Origin: Seriola aureovittata
Taxonomy: Eukaryota; Chordata; Actinopteri; Carangiformes; Carangidae
Reading direction: 5' to 3'
Assembly (NCBI RefSeq): GCF_021018895.1
Contig: NC_079382.1
Coordinates: 11,550,501-11,614,500, forward strand
DNA: 64,000 nt
In this document: positions 38,471 through 49,432 of the stretch, in pieces
Layout: each line of letters starts with the position of its first letter
Numbering within the stretch: the first letter of the stretch is position 1
Translations under genes and position numbers: made by a program
The notes under the pieces: model-generated
What the model saw: the letters and a program-made list of their open reading frames with translations, nothing else
What the model was told of the DNA's origin: nothing
Database searches by the model: none

Positions 38471-38800
38471 ATTAGCACACTTCCACAGTGGATAGGGACT
38501 AGCAGTTAGGCAGGAGAAGGGAATCGGACAGGCATGGCAGTAGCAACACAAAAAGGGGCCCCTGGTTTCAGCGTAATTAGGTGAGACAATGCCCCTGACT
38601 GTTTTGAGCCATGGCAGCGGCTCAGAGTCGGGGCCGAGCAGGCGAGCGGACGCCCCGTGAGGCACATCTCCCTGAGACCCTAATAAGCCCCTAATTGTCT
38701 TTTTTTGATTCACATGGGCTGCACCAGCAGACATGAAACCAGCCTATTCCTGCTCTCCTGCAGAGATCATGGCCCTCGTCCTGCAGAAAGGGAGATTTGA
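38465..38800. promoter_or_regulatory. Candidate upstream vsx2 enhancer 2
   Basis: TAATTA at 38469-38474 and 38574-38579, TAATAAG and TAATTG near 38690, around a GC-rich core with CGGGGCC and GCGAGCGG. Paired homeodomain sites in a GC-balanced block upstream of a retinal homeobox gene suggest a cis-regulatory element. The frames here have no recognised product. Confidence 0.45.
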
Positions 38801-39231
38801 TTTGAGTTGACTCACTCAGGACCTTTACTGTTTGGCCCCAAAAACTCCAGACAGCTTGTAGACCTACTAACATCCTGTGACAGCATCCCGAACCTGGAGA
38901 GCTGCCAACGTGTTCAAAACAGAGACATGTTTCTTATAGACATCCATTGTCATCAATATGTTATCTTTTTTGGTTTTGCAACTTCCAAGGATCCGCAGTA
39001 AGAAAATCCTGATATCTGTATGCAATCACTTTGGCCAAATAATCATCATTAATTAGAATTAAAAAACACTTGAAAGAAAATAATGTACCTGTGATATTAT
39101 TGCTTTTATAGGACTCACAGGACGTTTGTCATGTTATCTGATTCTTTGCTGATAAAAGAAATTCTTATCACAAAAAGTGACTCGATAAGGCCTTTACAGA
39201 TCAATAGTTTGTGCAGACATTGAAAAAACAT

Positions 39232-39290
39232 ATTGCAGCTTTAAAATGTGGAATGGAAATCTGTTTCCAGACTCATGCTCAGTCAACTGC
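39232..39290. repeat. Short dispersed repeat (partner at 18733-18785)
   Basis: Shares GCAGCTTTAAAATG and GGAAATCTGTTTCCA with 18733-18785, in the same order, so both derive from one repeat family. No family name known to me. Confidence 0.6.
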
Positions 39291-39528
39291 AGCTTTAAAT
39301 TTAACATCCATGATTTTTGTTTTTAATACAATGAATAAAATCCAGGTCTGATTTTGTAAAATAATATGTTGACTGTTATTACAGAAGACTAGAGTAAATA
39401 ATATATAAAATTCATGTTCATGTTGCCCTCACAGATCTGAGCTTATAAATATTATCAGATTCACTTTCTTTTTTCTAGCAGCTAAAGAAAACTGTGAACC
39501 ACAAGCAACAGGCTGGGCTGTTTTCACA

Positions 39529-39533
<5 letters not shown>

Positions 39534-39614
<81 letters not shown>
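39534..39614. repeat. (CA)n microsatellite, about 40 units
   Basis: Uninterrupted CA run lying between candidate enhancers 2 and 3. Confidence 0.97.
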
Positions 39615-39617
<3 letters not shown>

Positions 39618-39689
39618 GGACCATATGTTTGAGGCCACTTCTAATGGCAGGTGGTACTCATTTCATAATTCGCTCTCTCTAACATCCCC

Positions 39690-39850
39690 TGCAGTCAAGG
39701 CTTCGTAGCTCAGAGGAACGTCAATTCGATGTGCCCTCACTCCTTTAATTAGCTGTCAATTAGTGCAAATGAATCAACTCTTCGCCTAATTAAGCAATGC
39801 CACCAGGCAGCTCCCATATACAGGCCATTGTGTAAGCAGCATGAGAAAAC
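39690..39850. promoter_or_regulatory. Candidate upstream vsx2 enhancer 3, clustered TAATTA sites
   Basis: Three homeodomain cores in under 50 bases: TAATTA at 39746-39751, CAATTA at 39757-39762 and TAATTA at 39787-39792. ATGCAAAT-like and TGAATCA words lie between them. The block sits between two long CA/TG repeats but is itself fully unique. A regulatory role is inferred. Confidence 0.5.
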
Positions 39851-39923
39851 TACTAGCTAGCAAACTCATTTTGGATCACAAGTGCAATTTAACGATCACA
39901 TTGACACACTGTGCTCAGGGACC

Positions 39924-40000
39924 AGTGTGTGTCTGTGTGTGTGTCTGTGTGTGTGTCTGTGTGTGTGTCTGTGTGTGTGTCTGTGTGTGCGTGTGTCTGT

Positions 40001-40033
<33 letters not shown>
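39924..40033. repeat. TG-rich compound repeat (GTGTGTCTGTGT units)
   Basis: TG run regularly interrupted by TCTG, ending in pure TG. Just past candidate enhancer 3. Confidence 0.95.
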
Positions 40034-40036
<3 letters not shown>

Positions 40037-40404
40037 CTTTGTGGAGTATAAGGGAAGGTGAACTCACACACTTTGTGGCGATGCTAAATTATTTTCCTGA
40101 ATCATATGTTGGTATTTCATGCACGAGGACAGCTTTTATGTGCAAAACAAGTACATGCAGGGCATTACCCCACTTACCCCACTTCCTAGTTTTAACCCAC
40201 TGTCACATTTCCAAAAACATTTATGTACACATTAACACAAATACCCAAAAAACACTCTGTGACATGAGCACTTAGCCCTCCATTTAGGCCTTTGAATGTT
40301 TCTAATCTTCTAATCCCCAAAATATGTCTTAGTTTTATGTTTGATTCAGATCTGTGGATTTACCACAGAGCAGCTTGTCCTTTAACTGGAGCACTTAAAT
40401 TCAT

Positions 40405-40408
<4 letters not shown>

Positions 40409-40447
<39 letters not shown>
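40409..40447. repeat. (TG)n microsatellite
   Basis: Pure TG run of about 19 units. A short A run and (AT) tract follow at 40517-40546. Confidence 0.95.
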
Positions 40448-40449
<2 letters not shown>

Positions 40450-40729
40450 TAGGAACTACCACAGAGGCTGTTTTGTGTTTTTGTTATATGAAGCCTGTGA
40501 GTATTACAGAGAAAAGAAAAAAAAAAAATATATATATATATATATTCAGTCATACTGGGAGGCCCGTTTCTGTTAAATTTACTGCATTACGCGTTAATAA
40601 TTTAAGACTTCCCATAAGTGTTTCATATTAAAAGCCCTCTGGCGTTTCAGTGGACAGATACTCTTTATTTCTTATCAGGGCTTTTACTGCTGTGCTGACG
40701 TGCTACAGTAAATTTCCCGTTGCTTGGGT

Positions 40730-43700
40730 TTCTGTTGTTAATGGGTGATTCTCACGAAATCTAGGTTTCAACACTTTCGTGACAAACGTGAAATTTCGGA
40801 AAAAGACACTTGCATCATCAAATTTTCTTTTCAGGCATTAATATCTGGTCTGAAGTGTTGATTTAAAAACATTTACTGATAATTTAACACCTTGAACGTA
40901 TTTTCCAAAAATCTCGCGAGGACCATTAGGAAGCTAATACATTGCCACATTTAAAAGAAAAAAAGATTATAAAAAGTAATGTACTTTAACCTTTGAAATA
41001 GAATATATTTTCTAAATAACATTTTTATTTTTTATTGGCTGATTTCTCTCATTATCATAACACCTTCCAATAACATGATATTTTTGATATTTCATTAAAA
41101 ACTGACATATTTTCAAAATGATGTGGCAAACCTGAAATTTGCAAATAGATTGTGCACACGCATTTAAAAGCAAACTATTATTTTTCCATTCATTAAGTTA
41201 ACATTATATGAACACCTGTTACGGAATTGATAGGTTTCGGGAATCAGGTTGTTGATTTCTGTAATGATAGTAAGTTATACTAAAACTGAGGTGTGGTTAA
41301 AAACATAAAATTTAATGTAGAAAATAGATGAGAGAATATTGGCACAATCATGGATTCAAGTTCAATTAATTACATTTTGCAATGCCTCAAAAGCACAGAA
41401 CACCACTGGTCTCAGACGTTTGGACCCCAATGTACATAGACACATAAAAACAACTGCTATCAGAACATTAGAACAGGACTAAAGAGCACAACATTAGAAC
41501 ATGTGCTAACTAGAATTACCAGATACAATCCAGTCAAGTTGCAGGATATTCAAGCTGTGCGCATGGCCTTTGTATTCATCGTACACCACGAAGACTGAAC
41601 CAAAATGAGACGGTAACACATGCAATGAATGTAGCTTATTTGCCATAATGGAGCCGAGGCTCAGTAAATTGGAAGAGCATCTCAGCTTCCCGGGAGCTCC
41701 CAAGCAGCCAGACAGCAAGGGCTGCTGGGAGACAGCCCATAACATGAGGCAGAGCCCCAAGCCAACATCTGTTAAACAGCATTATTATCCTGTGGAATTT
41801 ATTCAGTTAAAGCAGTAGAAATGTACATTATGATTGACATAGTCATAGATATCTAGTCTATATATCCCTGTCTCTGCTGAATTATTTTCATCCCTGCTGA
41901 GGAAAAAATTCCTCCTCCCCCCCAAAAGTAATAATGGCGGCAGCGGCTCTGGTCGAGTTGAGTCAGTGAAGGTTGATTAGACTCAGTCCGTCGGTTTAGG
42001 AGTTATACCTAGTCTTGGTGACTTTCAAATCAGTTTTGATTTCATGCGAGTTCCCATGATTGTCCTGGGATTAATACCCTGTCTTTTCTTGGAGCCTCAG
42101 ACTGCAGAAAAAGATTTTACCATGCAGACCACATACTTCATTTACAGTTGGAGCGGAAATGTAATCTCTACAAACATCTGTTCACTTCTGACTCTCAAAA
42201 CAAGAGCCAGCACCTTTTATTGGAGTCAAGTCGCCTTTAGCACATTGTTTACAAATGAGTTCAGGTGTCATTTACTTTAGTTTCTACATTTTGACTTTAC
42301 ACAATGAGTCATTGTTTGAGGTTGCTTCATTACTGAGAAAACACATATAGCCACAAACTAAAGTGTCATTTTTACTCCAAACATATGGCCTCCATTTCAA
42401 TATTGTTGTACAGAAATAATACATGCTGTGAAAGATGAGGCGAGGCTGTTGTGTTCTGACGGGCTGTTTTACACTCACACAACACCCATGAGATGATGAA
42501 TATTGATGAATGAAGCAAATCTATTAAGGTGTTACAAAAGGTCAACTGGGCTACTAATTAAACCATCTGCACGTTGTTTCTGTGTGAGGGATTCCCTAAC
42601 ATCAGCTGACCTGAACAGTTACTGCAGTCATACATCACTTAGTTATAAAGTCAAAAATAAATACGTTTTCTCTTGGAGTGGCTGCAGAGCTGTAGCCAAG
42701 AGTTTATAAAGTCTGAGGTCATGAGTCAAATTCCACCCAAAGCACAGAAAAGAGCTCTTTCTCTTATTATATTGACTAGTGTCGTGCCATTTCAATATGT
42801 GCCTGTCGGTAGGAGCTACGTTAATCCAGCTTGCAGCTTTCTCAAGAGAATCATCCAAACAACTTCACGCTGGACACTGCACTGGCTCCTGGTCCTGAGC
42901 ATCACATCTGACTTAGTTTTGTGCCCCCAAGCAATGCTAGAGTAAATGTGCTGTTTGTGTTCAACTGCTGACACAAATATTTTATGGCATGAGTGAAGTC
43001 AAAGCCCCATTCAGTGTTTATGTATAAACCCTAGAGCTTATAGACTTTCCAGGCTGCAGTGTGTGTGGTCAGTCGGTCAGAGTTTGAAATTGTTTGGAGG
43101 AGCGGTTGTTGAGAAAATTGAAATATAAAAAGATATAGGTTCCTCCATTTATAGTTAGATTTTCCATATTTTATTTATTGAGAATATATATTTCATCCCA
43201 GGAAATGATTAGGAAATTACAGACCTGTAAAATAAATGATTAGGTTAATTCCATGTCAGATCAGGTGAGGTCGTTGCAGTGCTGTCTCAGATTTTGTTCG
43301 AACCTTGTCTGTATAATGAATGGGTCTCAGAACCAAGGCCTGTAAAAATATTTCTGTTCAAATCCTATGTTTTCGTATTTTTTCAGCCCTTGGTATTATT
43401 TAATCTTTATAGCCTGTCTGGGAAGCCATGTTTGGGGATTAATATCTTGAAATAAGAATTATTCCTAGCCTCACCAAACTTTGTAGGATGGGAGACGATC
43501 TACGTGTTTTTTCGAGCGTCGCAGTGCAATAGCATGTGATCTGTCTACAGCACAATGGCAAAAGGCGACGCAAACCTGGCGTGCGTTGTGTTCATAATGC
43601 ACAGGCTAAGCAACTTGAACTTGAAGTGGACCGAACCACTGCAGGTTAAACGCCACCCTAAATCCATTGAAGCATTTCTTTTTGAAAGAGCAATTGCCAA

Positions 43701-44265
43701 TGGGGAAATCCCAACTCAGTCACGAGGCATTCGGCTGACCAATGGTGGAATTATTATCACTCAGTCAGTCAGTCGGTGACATTTACCGACATTGTTTTTT
43801 TAATTTAGTTTTGTGTGTTAGTGTTAGTGTTACTGTTGTGGCAGTATCATATGGAGTCTGTTGTTGCCAGTCTCTTTTGTGTAATTTTAAACCGTGAAAG
43901 GGAAACAAAACAAATTCTCACATTAACCTGTAAAGCCCTATTCTGCCCCCAGGAAACACACAGGACATGACCACACTGTCCTCAATGGTTGATATACGCC
44001 ACTCTTATAACGTAGCTTCATTTAGTCCGTCTATGTTCTGGTGAACATGTGAGTGTGTGGATGATGTGTGTCATGAAGATCCAATCTCATTGGCACGCAA
44101 GCAGTTCAGCCCTGTATGTTGCCCCCCCCCCCCCGCTTTCACCAGCCACTCTGAACCATTACAGGCGGTAATTGTTATTTAATGGATTAAACATTCATCC
44201 TTCCTGTGAGAACTCCCACAGGGCCAGAGGACAGCATCACCATGTTCATACAGCTAAACACCCCC
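40730..44265. other. Gene-poor flank, unassigned
   Basis: No exon could be supported. The block at about 40740-41300 has the feel of an old interspersed element (starts GGGTGATTCTCACGAAATC) but no partner copy was found in the window. A GC-balanced island at 41500-41800 may be regulatory. A 74-codon open frame at 43555-43779 has no recognisable product. A C run lies at 44128-44143. Confidence 0.4.
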
Positions 44266-44269
44266 CATC

Positions 44270-44278
44270 ACACACACA

Positions 44279-44369
<91 letters not shown>
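44270..44369. repeat. (CA)n microsatellite, about 50 units
   Basis: The longest pure dinucleotide run in the window. More CA-rich DNA follows at 44625-44665. Confidence 0.97.
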
Positions 44370-44372
<3 letters not shown>

Positions 44373-44849
44373 GACGCTCATTTCATGACAGTGTTTGTGC
44401 TTAAAATTCAATTACCCACTTATTGATAGCTCTCTGGGGTGCTAAAGAAGTGGACACGGTGCTGGTGGAGGTGTGGATGATTTCCCAGGAGGCCCCAGTC
44501 TCCTCTGCACATCTCCAGCTGGATCTATTTCATGGCTTTACTCATCAGCAGCAGACGCAGATGGAGCATATGCAGCCGTCATACACCTGCACACACCAGC
44601 GCACGCAGACACAGGGGGAGCATCTCACACACACTTACACACACACATAAACACACACAGACACAAATCATTTGTTATTGTACATGCAAACACTATAGGT
44701 GAGTTTTATCTGACAGTCGAGAAAATTGCCTTTGTCCTTCACGGGGCAGATGACTAAAGATTTTTTTTTTATGGAAAAAAGGGCATAGGTGTTACATTTT
44801 GTATAGAGGATTATAGATTCTTCAAAAGTTAAAACTAAGGATTACTTTC

Positions 44850-45165
44850 ATTTTGAATAATCTATCTTCTTTTTCTGACCGGCGGATTAAACATTTAGTC
44901 TATAAAATGTCACAAAATAGTGAAAAAGGCCCATAACAGGATTTCATAGCCCAACGTGACTCTTCAAAGGCTTGTCTAGTCCCAAGGATATTAAATTAAA
45001 AATTATATCAAACAGAGAAAAATAGCAAATCTCCACTTTTGAGAAGGTGGAACCAGCAACTCTTTGGCAGTTTTGCTTGGTGAAGGAATTAATATACATA
45101 GTTGGTGATTGATTTATTGCCATTCAACTAATTGATTAATCAACTTGTTTGAGCTCCACTAAATT
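44850..45165 (+). mobile_element. Short TIR-type DNA transposon (MITE), second copy
   Basis: Matches the element at 6795-7152 in the opposite orientation and retains CTATAAAATGTCACAAAATAG, GCAAATCTCC and the ending ATTAATCAACTTGTTTGAGC. It is more decayed than the first copy and has no coding capacity. Confidence 0.6.
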
Positions 45166-45414
45166 CTAACTGCTATTAGAATAAATTGAGCTTGGGTGGT
45201 ATTTTAATTTCAAGTTAAATTTTATGAATGTTTACATTAGGAAAATGTTATGTCCTTCCTACTCTTATCCAGAAAGCAACGTACAGTATCTTAACAGTTA
45301 AGTGTTGATATCATTTTTCTGATCTTCTTTTTCTGATTTCTGAATTTACTTTAAAATTACACTTTGACTTCTCATATAGGAAAAGCACAAGCATTACTAA
45401 CAATGTTAACAATG

Positions 45415-45525
45415 GCTCTGTTCTATTCAAGTGTCCCAGGAAGTCAGTGAGTGGCAGTGAGTCATGAACAATACCAGGACCCTGAAACTGAAGCATTTCC
45501 TACTGTGGTATGACAGTGACATGGA
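45415..45525. repeat. Dispersed repeat, copy 2 (partner at 30063-30235)
   Basis: Shares ordered words with 30063-30235: CTCTGTTCTATTCAAGTGTC, CCCTGAAACTGAAGCA, ACTGTGGTATGACAGTGAC. Family unknown. Confidence 0.5.
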
Positions 45526-45659
45526 AAAGGCCTATTATTATTACAGTAATGTTTCCTTATTGAAAGAGTAAATCCATCCTTCATCTGTACACTGTCTCCA
45601 AACATTTAAAGCTTGGTTTCATTGCTTGAAGTGTTAAATAAAAACAAAAAAGCATAATA

Positions 45660-45926
45660 AAATCAGCACTCAGAGCCACAGGTAGTGCCCCACAGGTTAG
45701 CCACGCGTCTTCAAGTCCCGCGAGGCCTCCCGGGGGCCTCACAGGAACACTTGGCTTGCTGCTGGCCTCGTTTCCCGCTAATTACAGCACTTGTCTCTGC
45801 TCTCCCATGAGACGCCGCCACACTGATGACAGAACGCCCCAGTTTGGAGCACTGCATCACTGTGCAACAGCTGCGGCTGACGGCTGCACGTCAATACCCG
45901 GGGGGGATGGAGGGGCAACGCTGGTC

Positions 45927-45957
<31 letters not shown>

Positions 45958-48218
45958 TAGGGGGTGGTGGCTGGTAGCTGAGTTGTGTTGCCATTTTGCA
46001 GACACCGCCAAAACTCTGATCTTTGCTCTCATAATTGCTACACCTGCTTCTGTTTTGACTGAGTATGAAATTGTAAACATAACATATATAAAATGTTGTC
46101 CAAAGCCAGATATGCAACAGCATATAATCCAACATGAGCTTTGATTAGAAAATAAAGATGAATCTTGTTGTCCTTTGATGTGACAGAGACAGCCTCCAGC
46201 TTACACGTCCCTTAGGATGACACTGGATCGATGAGCTCTATACATACTGTACTCCTCTCAGTGTGATTGCTGTGACTGTTCATTAGCAGGCCGCTGGGTT
46301 TTAATGGCCTGCACACTTCTGTTGGCCGTAAATCTCCAGACTCCACCCAGGTTTGCTCCCCTGTCCCATCAAAGAGCTGTGAAGAATGAAGTCAGTGTGA
46401 TGAAAAAGAGAATGAGATTTATCTCCTCCTCCTCCTCCTCCTCCCCCCTGCACCAAGACGAGCTCATGAGCAAGGAGAAATGACAAGCGAGACCTCTGCG
46501 AGACACACCCGTAAATGTGATGGTGCCACTGGATGTGTTTGAGATGCTAATGAGCCTGCCGGTCAAAGAAAGACACGTCAGTGCATCTTTCTGTGTCATC
46601 TGAATGCAGCTCTAGTGAGTAAGGTGTGGACTCAAAGGCACAGCAGGTAAGAGAAAAGTGATGTTTACCTGAGAGGACAGGCATGAAGAACAGGAACAGA
46701 CTGCCAGGTATACATACTGAGGGGCAGGTGTGTTGACAGGTGAGCATCAGGCAACTGGGGAATGGTGCAAACTGACTGAAGACTACAGCTGGACAGGCCA
46801 CGAAACGACAGCAACTGAAATGACAAGATGGGTTAGAACTGGGAGGCATGGCAGGAAAAATACAGAAAATATAATGACACTCTTGTTGTGACACTGGTAT
46901 ATAATAATAAAAAACATTTTTGTCTTTCTTCTCATGTGTGGCCTTAACGATGACTGTTATATAACAGTCAGATGATGAAAGATGAGATGTACAAGTTTAG
47001 CCACCAACAAGCACTGTTGTTAGTCATGACCACAACTAAAACAAATATGCTCTTAAATGGAAAATTCTCAGATTGGTTTAAAAATGGTTAAACACAAAGC
47101 TTTTTAACATTCAAACACAACAGCAATACTCTGTTTTGTTACGTTCAAGGGGATTTTTTTCTCAAAAAAAATATTTTTCAGAAACCTGAATCTGTTTTGA
47201 AATATCTGTACCAGTTCACATTCAGTTTTTATTCAACATTTTTGTTTTATGTGTCTTTGCAATTGAAAAGAAAAATGAAGTGTATAGAGGGTTACCTAGG
47301 TGGAAGTTTCAGCTTTAACCAGGAAACTGTCAATGTTTTCTTCTAAAAGCAAAATCCTTCATAAATAACTAAATCTAATATCTGATGAAAGTATCAGATT
47401 ATAGTCAGATTGATGCTAAAAATGAACTCTCTTCGGCTGGTTTTGCTCTTACCTAATACACACTTTTTTTTTTAGCAGAGCTAATTGTCATAAAATGTAG
47501 TTTGACAGTTGTATGATGTCATGGTCTGACCAGTGAGTGTGGGCCAGTAGGGAGTGAAGACATGTTGTTGCGTCCATTCACTCTGACCTTTTTTTTTTTT
47601 CTGCAGTTCCAGGTCAAGAAATCTAGGTCAGAGAACAATGCACTCTCTCTGTTGGACCGTAGCGGGGTGCCAAACCCTTCACATGGTCCCCTCTGACCCT
47701 CATCCCTGCAAGCCTTCACATCCAACCACTCAACACCATTTTTACACTTGGCAGACACACCAAAACTCCCAGTGGTATTCAGCTGTGTCACAACTTCAAA
47801 TAAAGAAGGGTGGGGAGTCCCCTTGTGGTTAGATATTAGGATTACACTCTATCTATCTATGGATATTGAGGACAGGCCCTATTTCTTTAGCTTTGACAGA
47901 CTTTTGGTCCATGTACGTATTTAAAATGATCTGGGTTTGAGTGTTTCTTGTGTCTACATTTTCATCATCAATTGACAAAATAAAATAAATGTAACATTAA
48001 ATAAATTAAGTATAACTCCTTACTGTAAATTTGGAGAATAAGATTCAGGCTTTAAAAGTTAACTGCATGATCTGAAACTGGCTCACCTAATATGTATCAC
48101 TGCCTTGTTACATTTACTCTGATAATGGACTTCATCAGAGGCTTTTGAGTCACTCCTTGCTCAGGTGATGACGTCACGTTTGTCCGAGTCAAAAGCCCTG
48201 TGAGTGTGAGAGTTTCTC
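45660..48218. other. Gene-poor stretch before the 7SL gene
   Basis: GC-balanced islands at 45670-45915 (includes GCTAATTACAGC) and 46180-46560 may be regulatory. Simple repeats: TG at 45927-45952 and CTC at 46423-46443. No exon chain could be assembled. Confidence 0.4.
48169..48176 (+). promoter_or_regulatory. CRE/ATF site of the 7SL promoter
   Basis: Perfect TGACGTCA, at -50 to -43 relative to the 7SL RNA start at 48219. Vertebrate 7SL genes depend on an upstream ATF/CREB-type site at about this distance along with internal Pol III elements, so the position supports a working gene. Confidence 0.8.
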
Positions 48219-48516
48219 GCCGGGTGCGGTGGCGCGCGCCTGTAATCCAAGCTACTGGGAGGCTGAGGCTGGCGGAGCGTTTGAGCTCAGGAGCTCTGAG
48301 CTGCAGCGGACTATGCCGATCGGGTGTCCGCACTAAGTTCGGTATCGATATGGTGCTCCTGGGGGAGCCCGGGACCACCAGGTCGCCTAAGGAGGGGTGC
48401 ACCGGTCCAGGTCGGAAACGGAGCAGGTCAAAGCCCCCGTGCCGCTCAGTAGTGGGATCGCGCCTGTGAATAGACGCTGTAGTGCAGCCTGAGTAATACA
48501 GCGGGACCCAGTCTTT
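48219..48516 (+). ncRNA. rn7sl: 7SL RNA, RNA component of the signal recognition particle
   Basis: Scaffold RNA of SRP, which directs ribosomes making secretory proteins to the ER. Starts GCCGGGTGCGGTGGCGCGCG and continues in step with human 7SL over the full length of about 298 nt (human about 300). The Alu domain has CTGTAATCC and GGGAGGCTGAGGCTGG. The S domain has GCCGATCGGGTGTCCGCACT, the SRP19-binding GGGACCACCAGG, and the SRP54-binding helix 8 GGTCGGAAACGGAGCAGGTC. The 3' Alu strand GTGGGATCGCGCCTGTGAAT is intact. It ends in a T run. Fish lack Alu-type SINEs, and the upstream CRE is kept, so this is a gene, not a retrocopy. Confidence 0.95.
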
Positions 48517-48518
48517 TT
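48514..48518 (+). terminator. Pol III terminator of the 7SL gene
   Basis: TTTTT at the end of the 7SL sequence, as expected for Pol III termination. Confidence 0.8.
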
Positions 48519-49432
48519 ACACTCACCAATACACTACTATCACAACACACACTCACATATTATATTTGTACATCACACAGCAGCTTCTTCGCCACTTCTT
48601 CATCTTCTTGTCCCCATCAAAACCTGCACAAAGCCGCTGCTCGACACCACCTCCACCTGGAGGCCAGCAGCTATTACACTACTACTACTACTACTACTAA
48701 ATGATTAAAAAATGTATCATCTCACAATAATTGATTTAGGTTTATGTGATTTAAGTTTATGGGTAGAGTATTTGATCTTATATATGATTAAAAAACAACC
48801 TGGTTAGATGGACTACATTGCAAATACAGGCCCCAGAGTGAAACCTCTGTGATTTCCAGTCTAGTTAAGGGAAACTGCATGAACATGGTTATACAATAAT
48901 CTGTGAACACCTCAACTTCCTCACTTTGGGCCTGGGTGTGTCTGATACAAAATGACTCCACATGGCGAGGAATCGACTGAACATCAAGGAATCAGATTGT
49001 GAGACTTCATTAAGATGGGAGAGGGTACAAGATCATCAGTAGACTACTGAACACGAGCTGAAACACAGCAGGGGTTAAGCGGTGTTAAAGAGAAACAAGA
49101 GCCATACTACCAATAACAGAAGGCCCAGTGGCTGTCTTCTAAAAATGACACCACCCACAATTCACTGATACAACAGCCTTGTCTTTAACAACAGGTTGTT
49201 AAGTGCTTCTAATGTGGCACAAGGATCATCTATGGAAACTGTTGTTTCAGTGATTGATCAGACAGTATGAAGGACAGTGCAGGAAGCCAACCCTTAGCTA
49301 TGGCAGCACATTGATTGGTTAATTCTAGTTTCTGACTTAAAGAGATTCCAACCAACACATACAGCATTTATCATTAAAATAAACATGAACAAAACTGCAA
49401 TAATTATCTTATTTATTTGTTAATTACACTGG
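48519..49432. other. Spacer between 7SL and eif2b2
   Basis: No gene seen. An (ACT)n run lies at 48678-48699. On the minus strand an AATAAA (49417-49412) lies only 16 bases beyond the eif2b2 stop and may be its polyadenylation signal, implying a very short 3' UTR. Confidence 0.5.

Noticed and set aside
43555..43779. 74-codon frame beginning MAKGDANLACVV
   Set aside because: No recognised product, no splice partners and no neighbouring exons; kept only as an unassigned open frame.
47600..47830. Exon following a pyrimidine-rich acceptor near 47605
   Set aside because: No donor with a matching open frame and no recognisable protein sequence.
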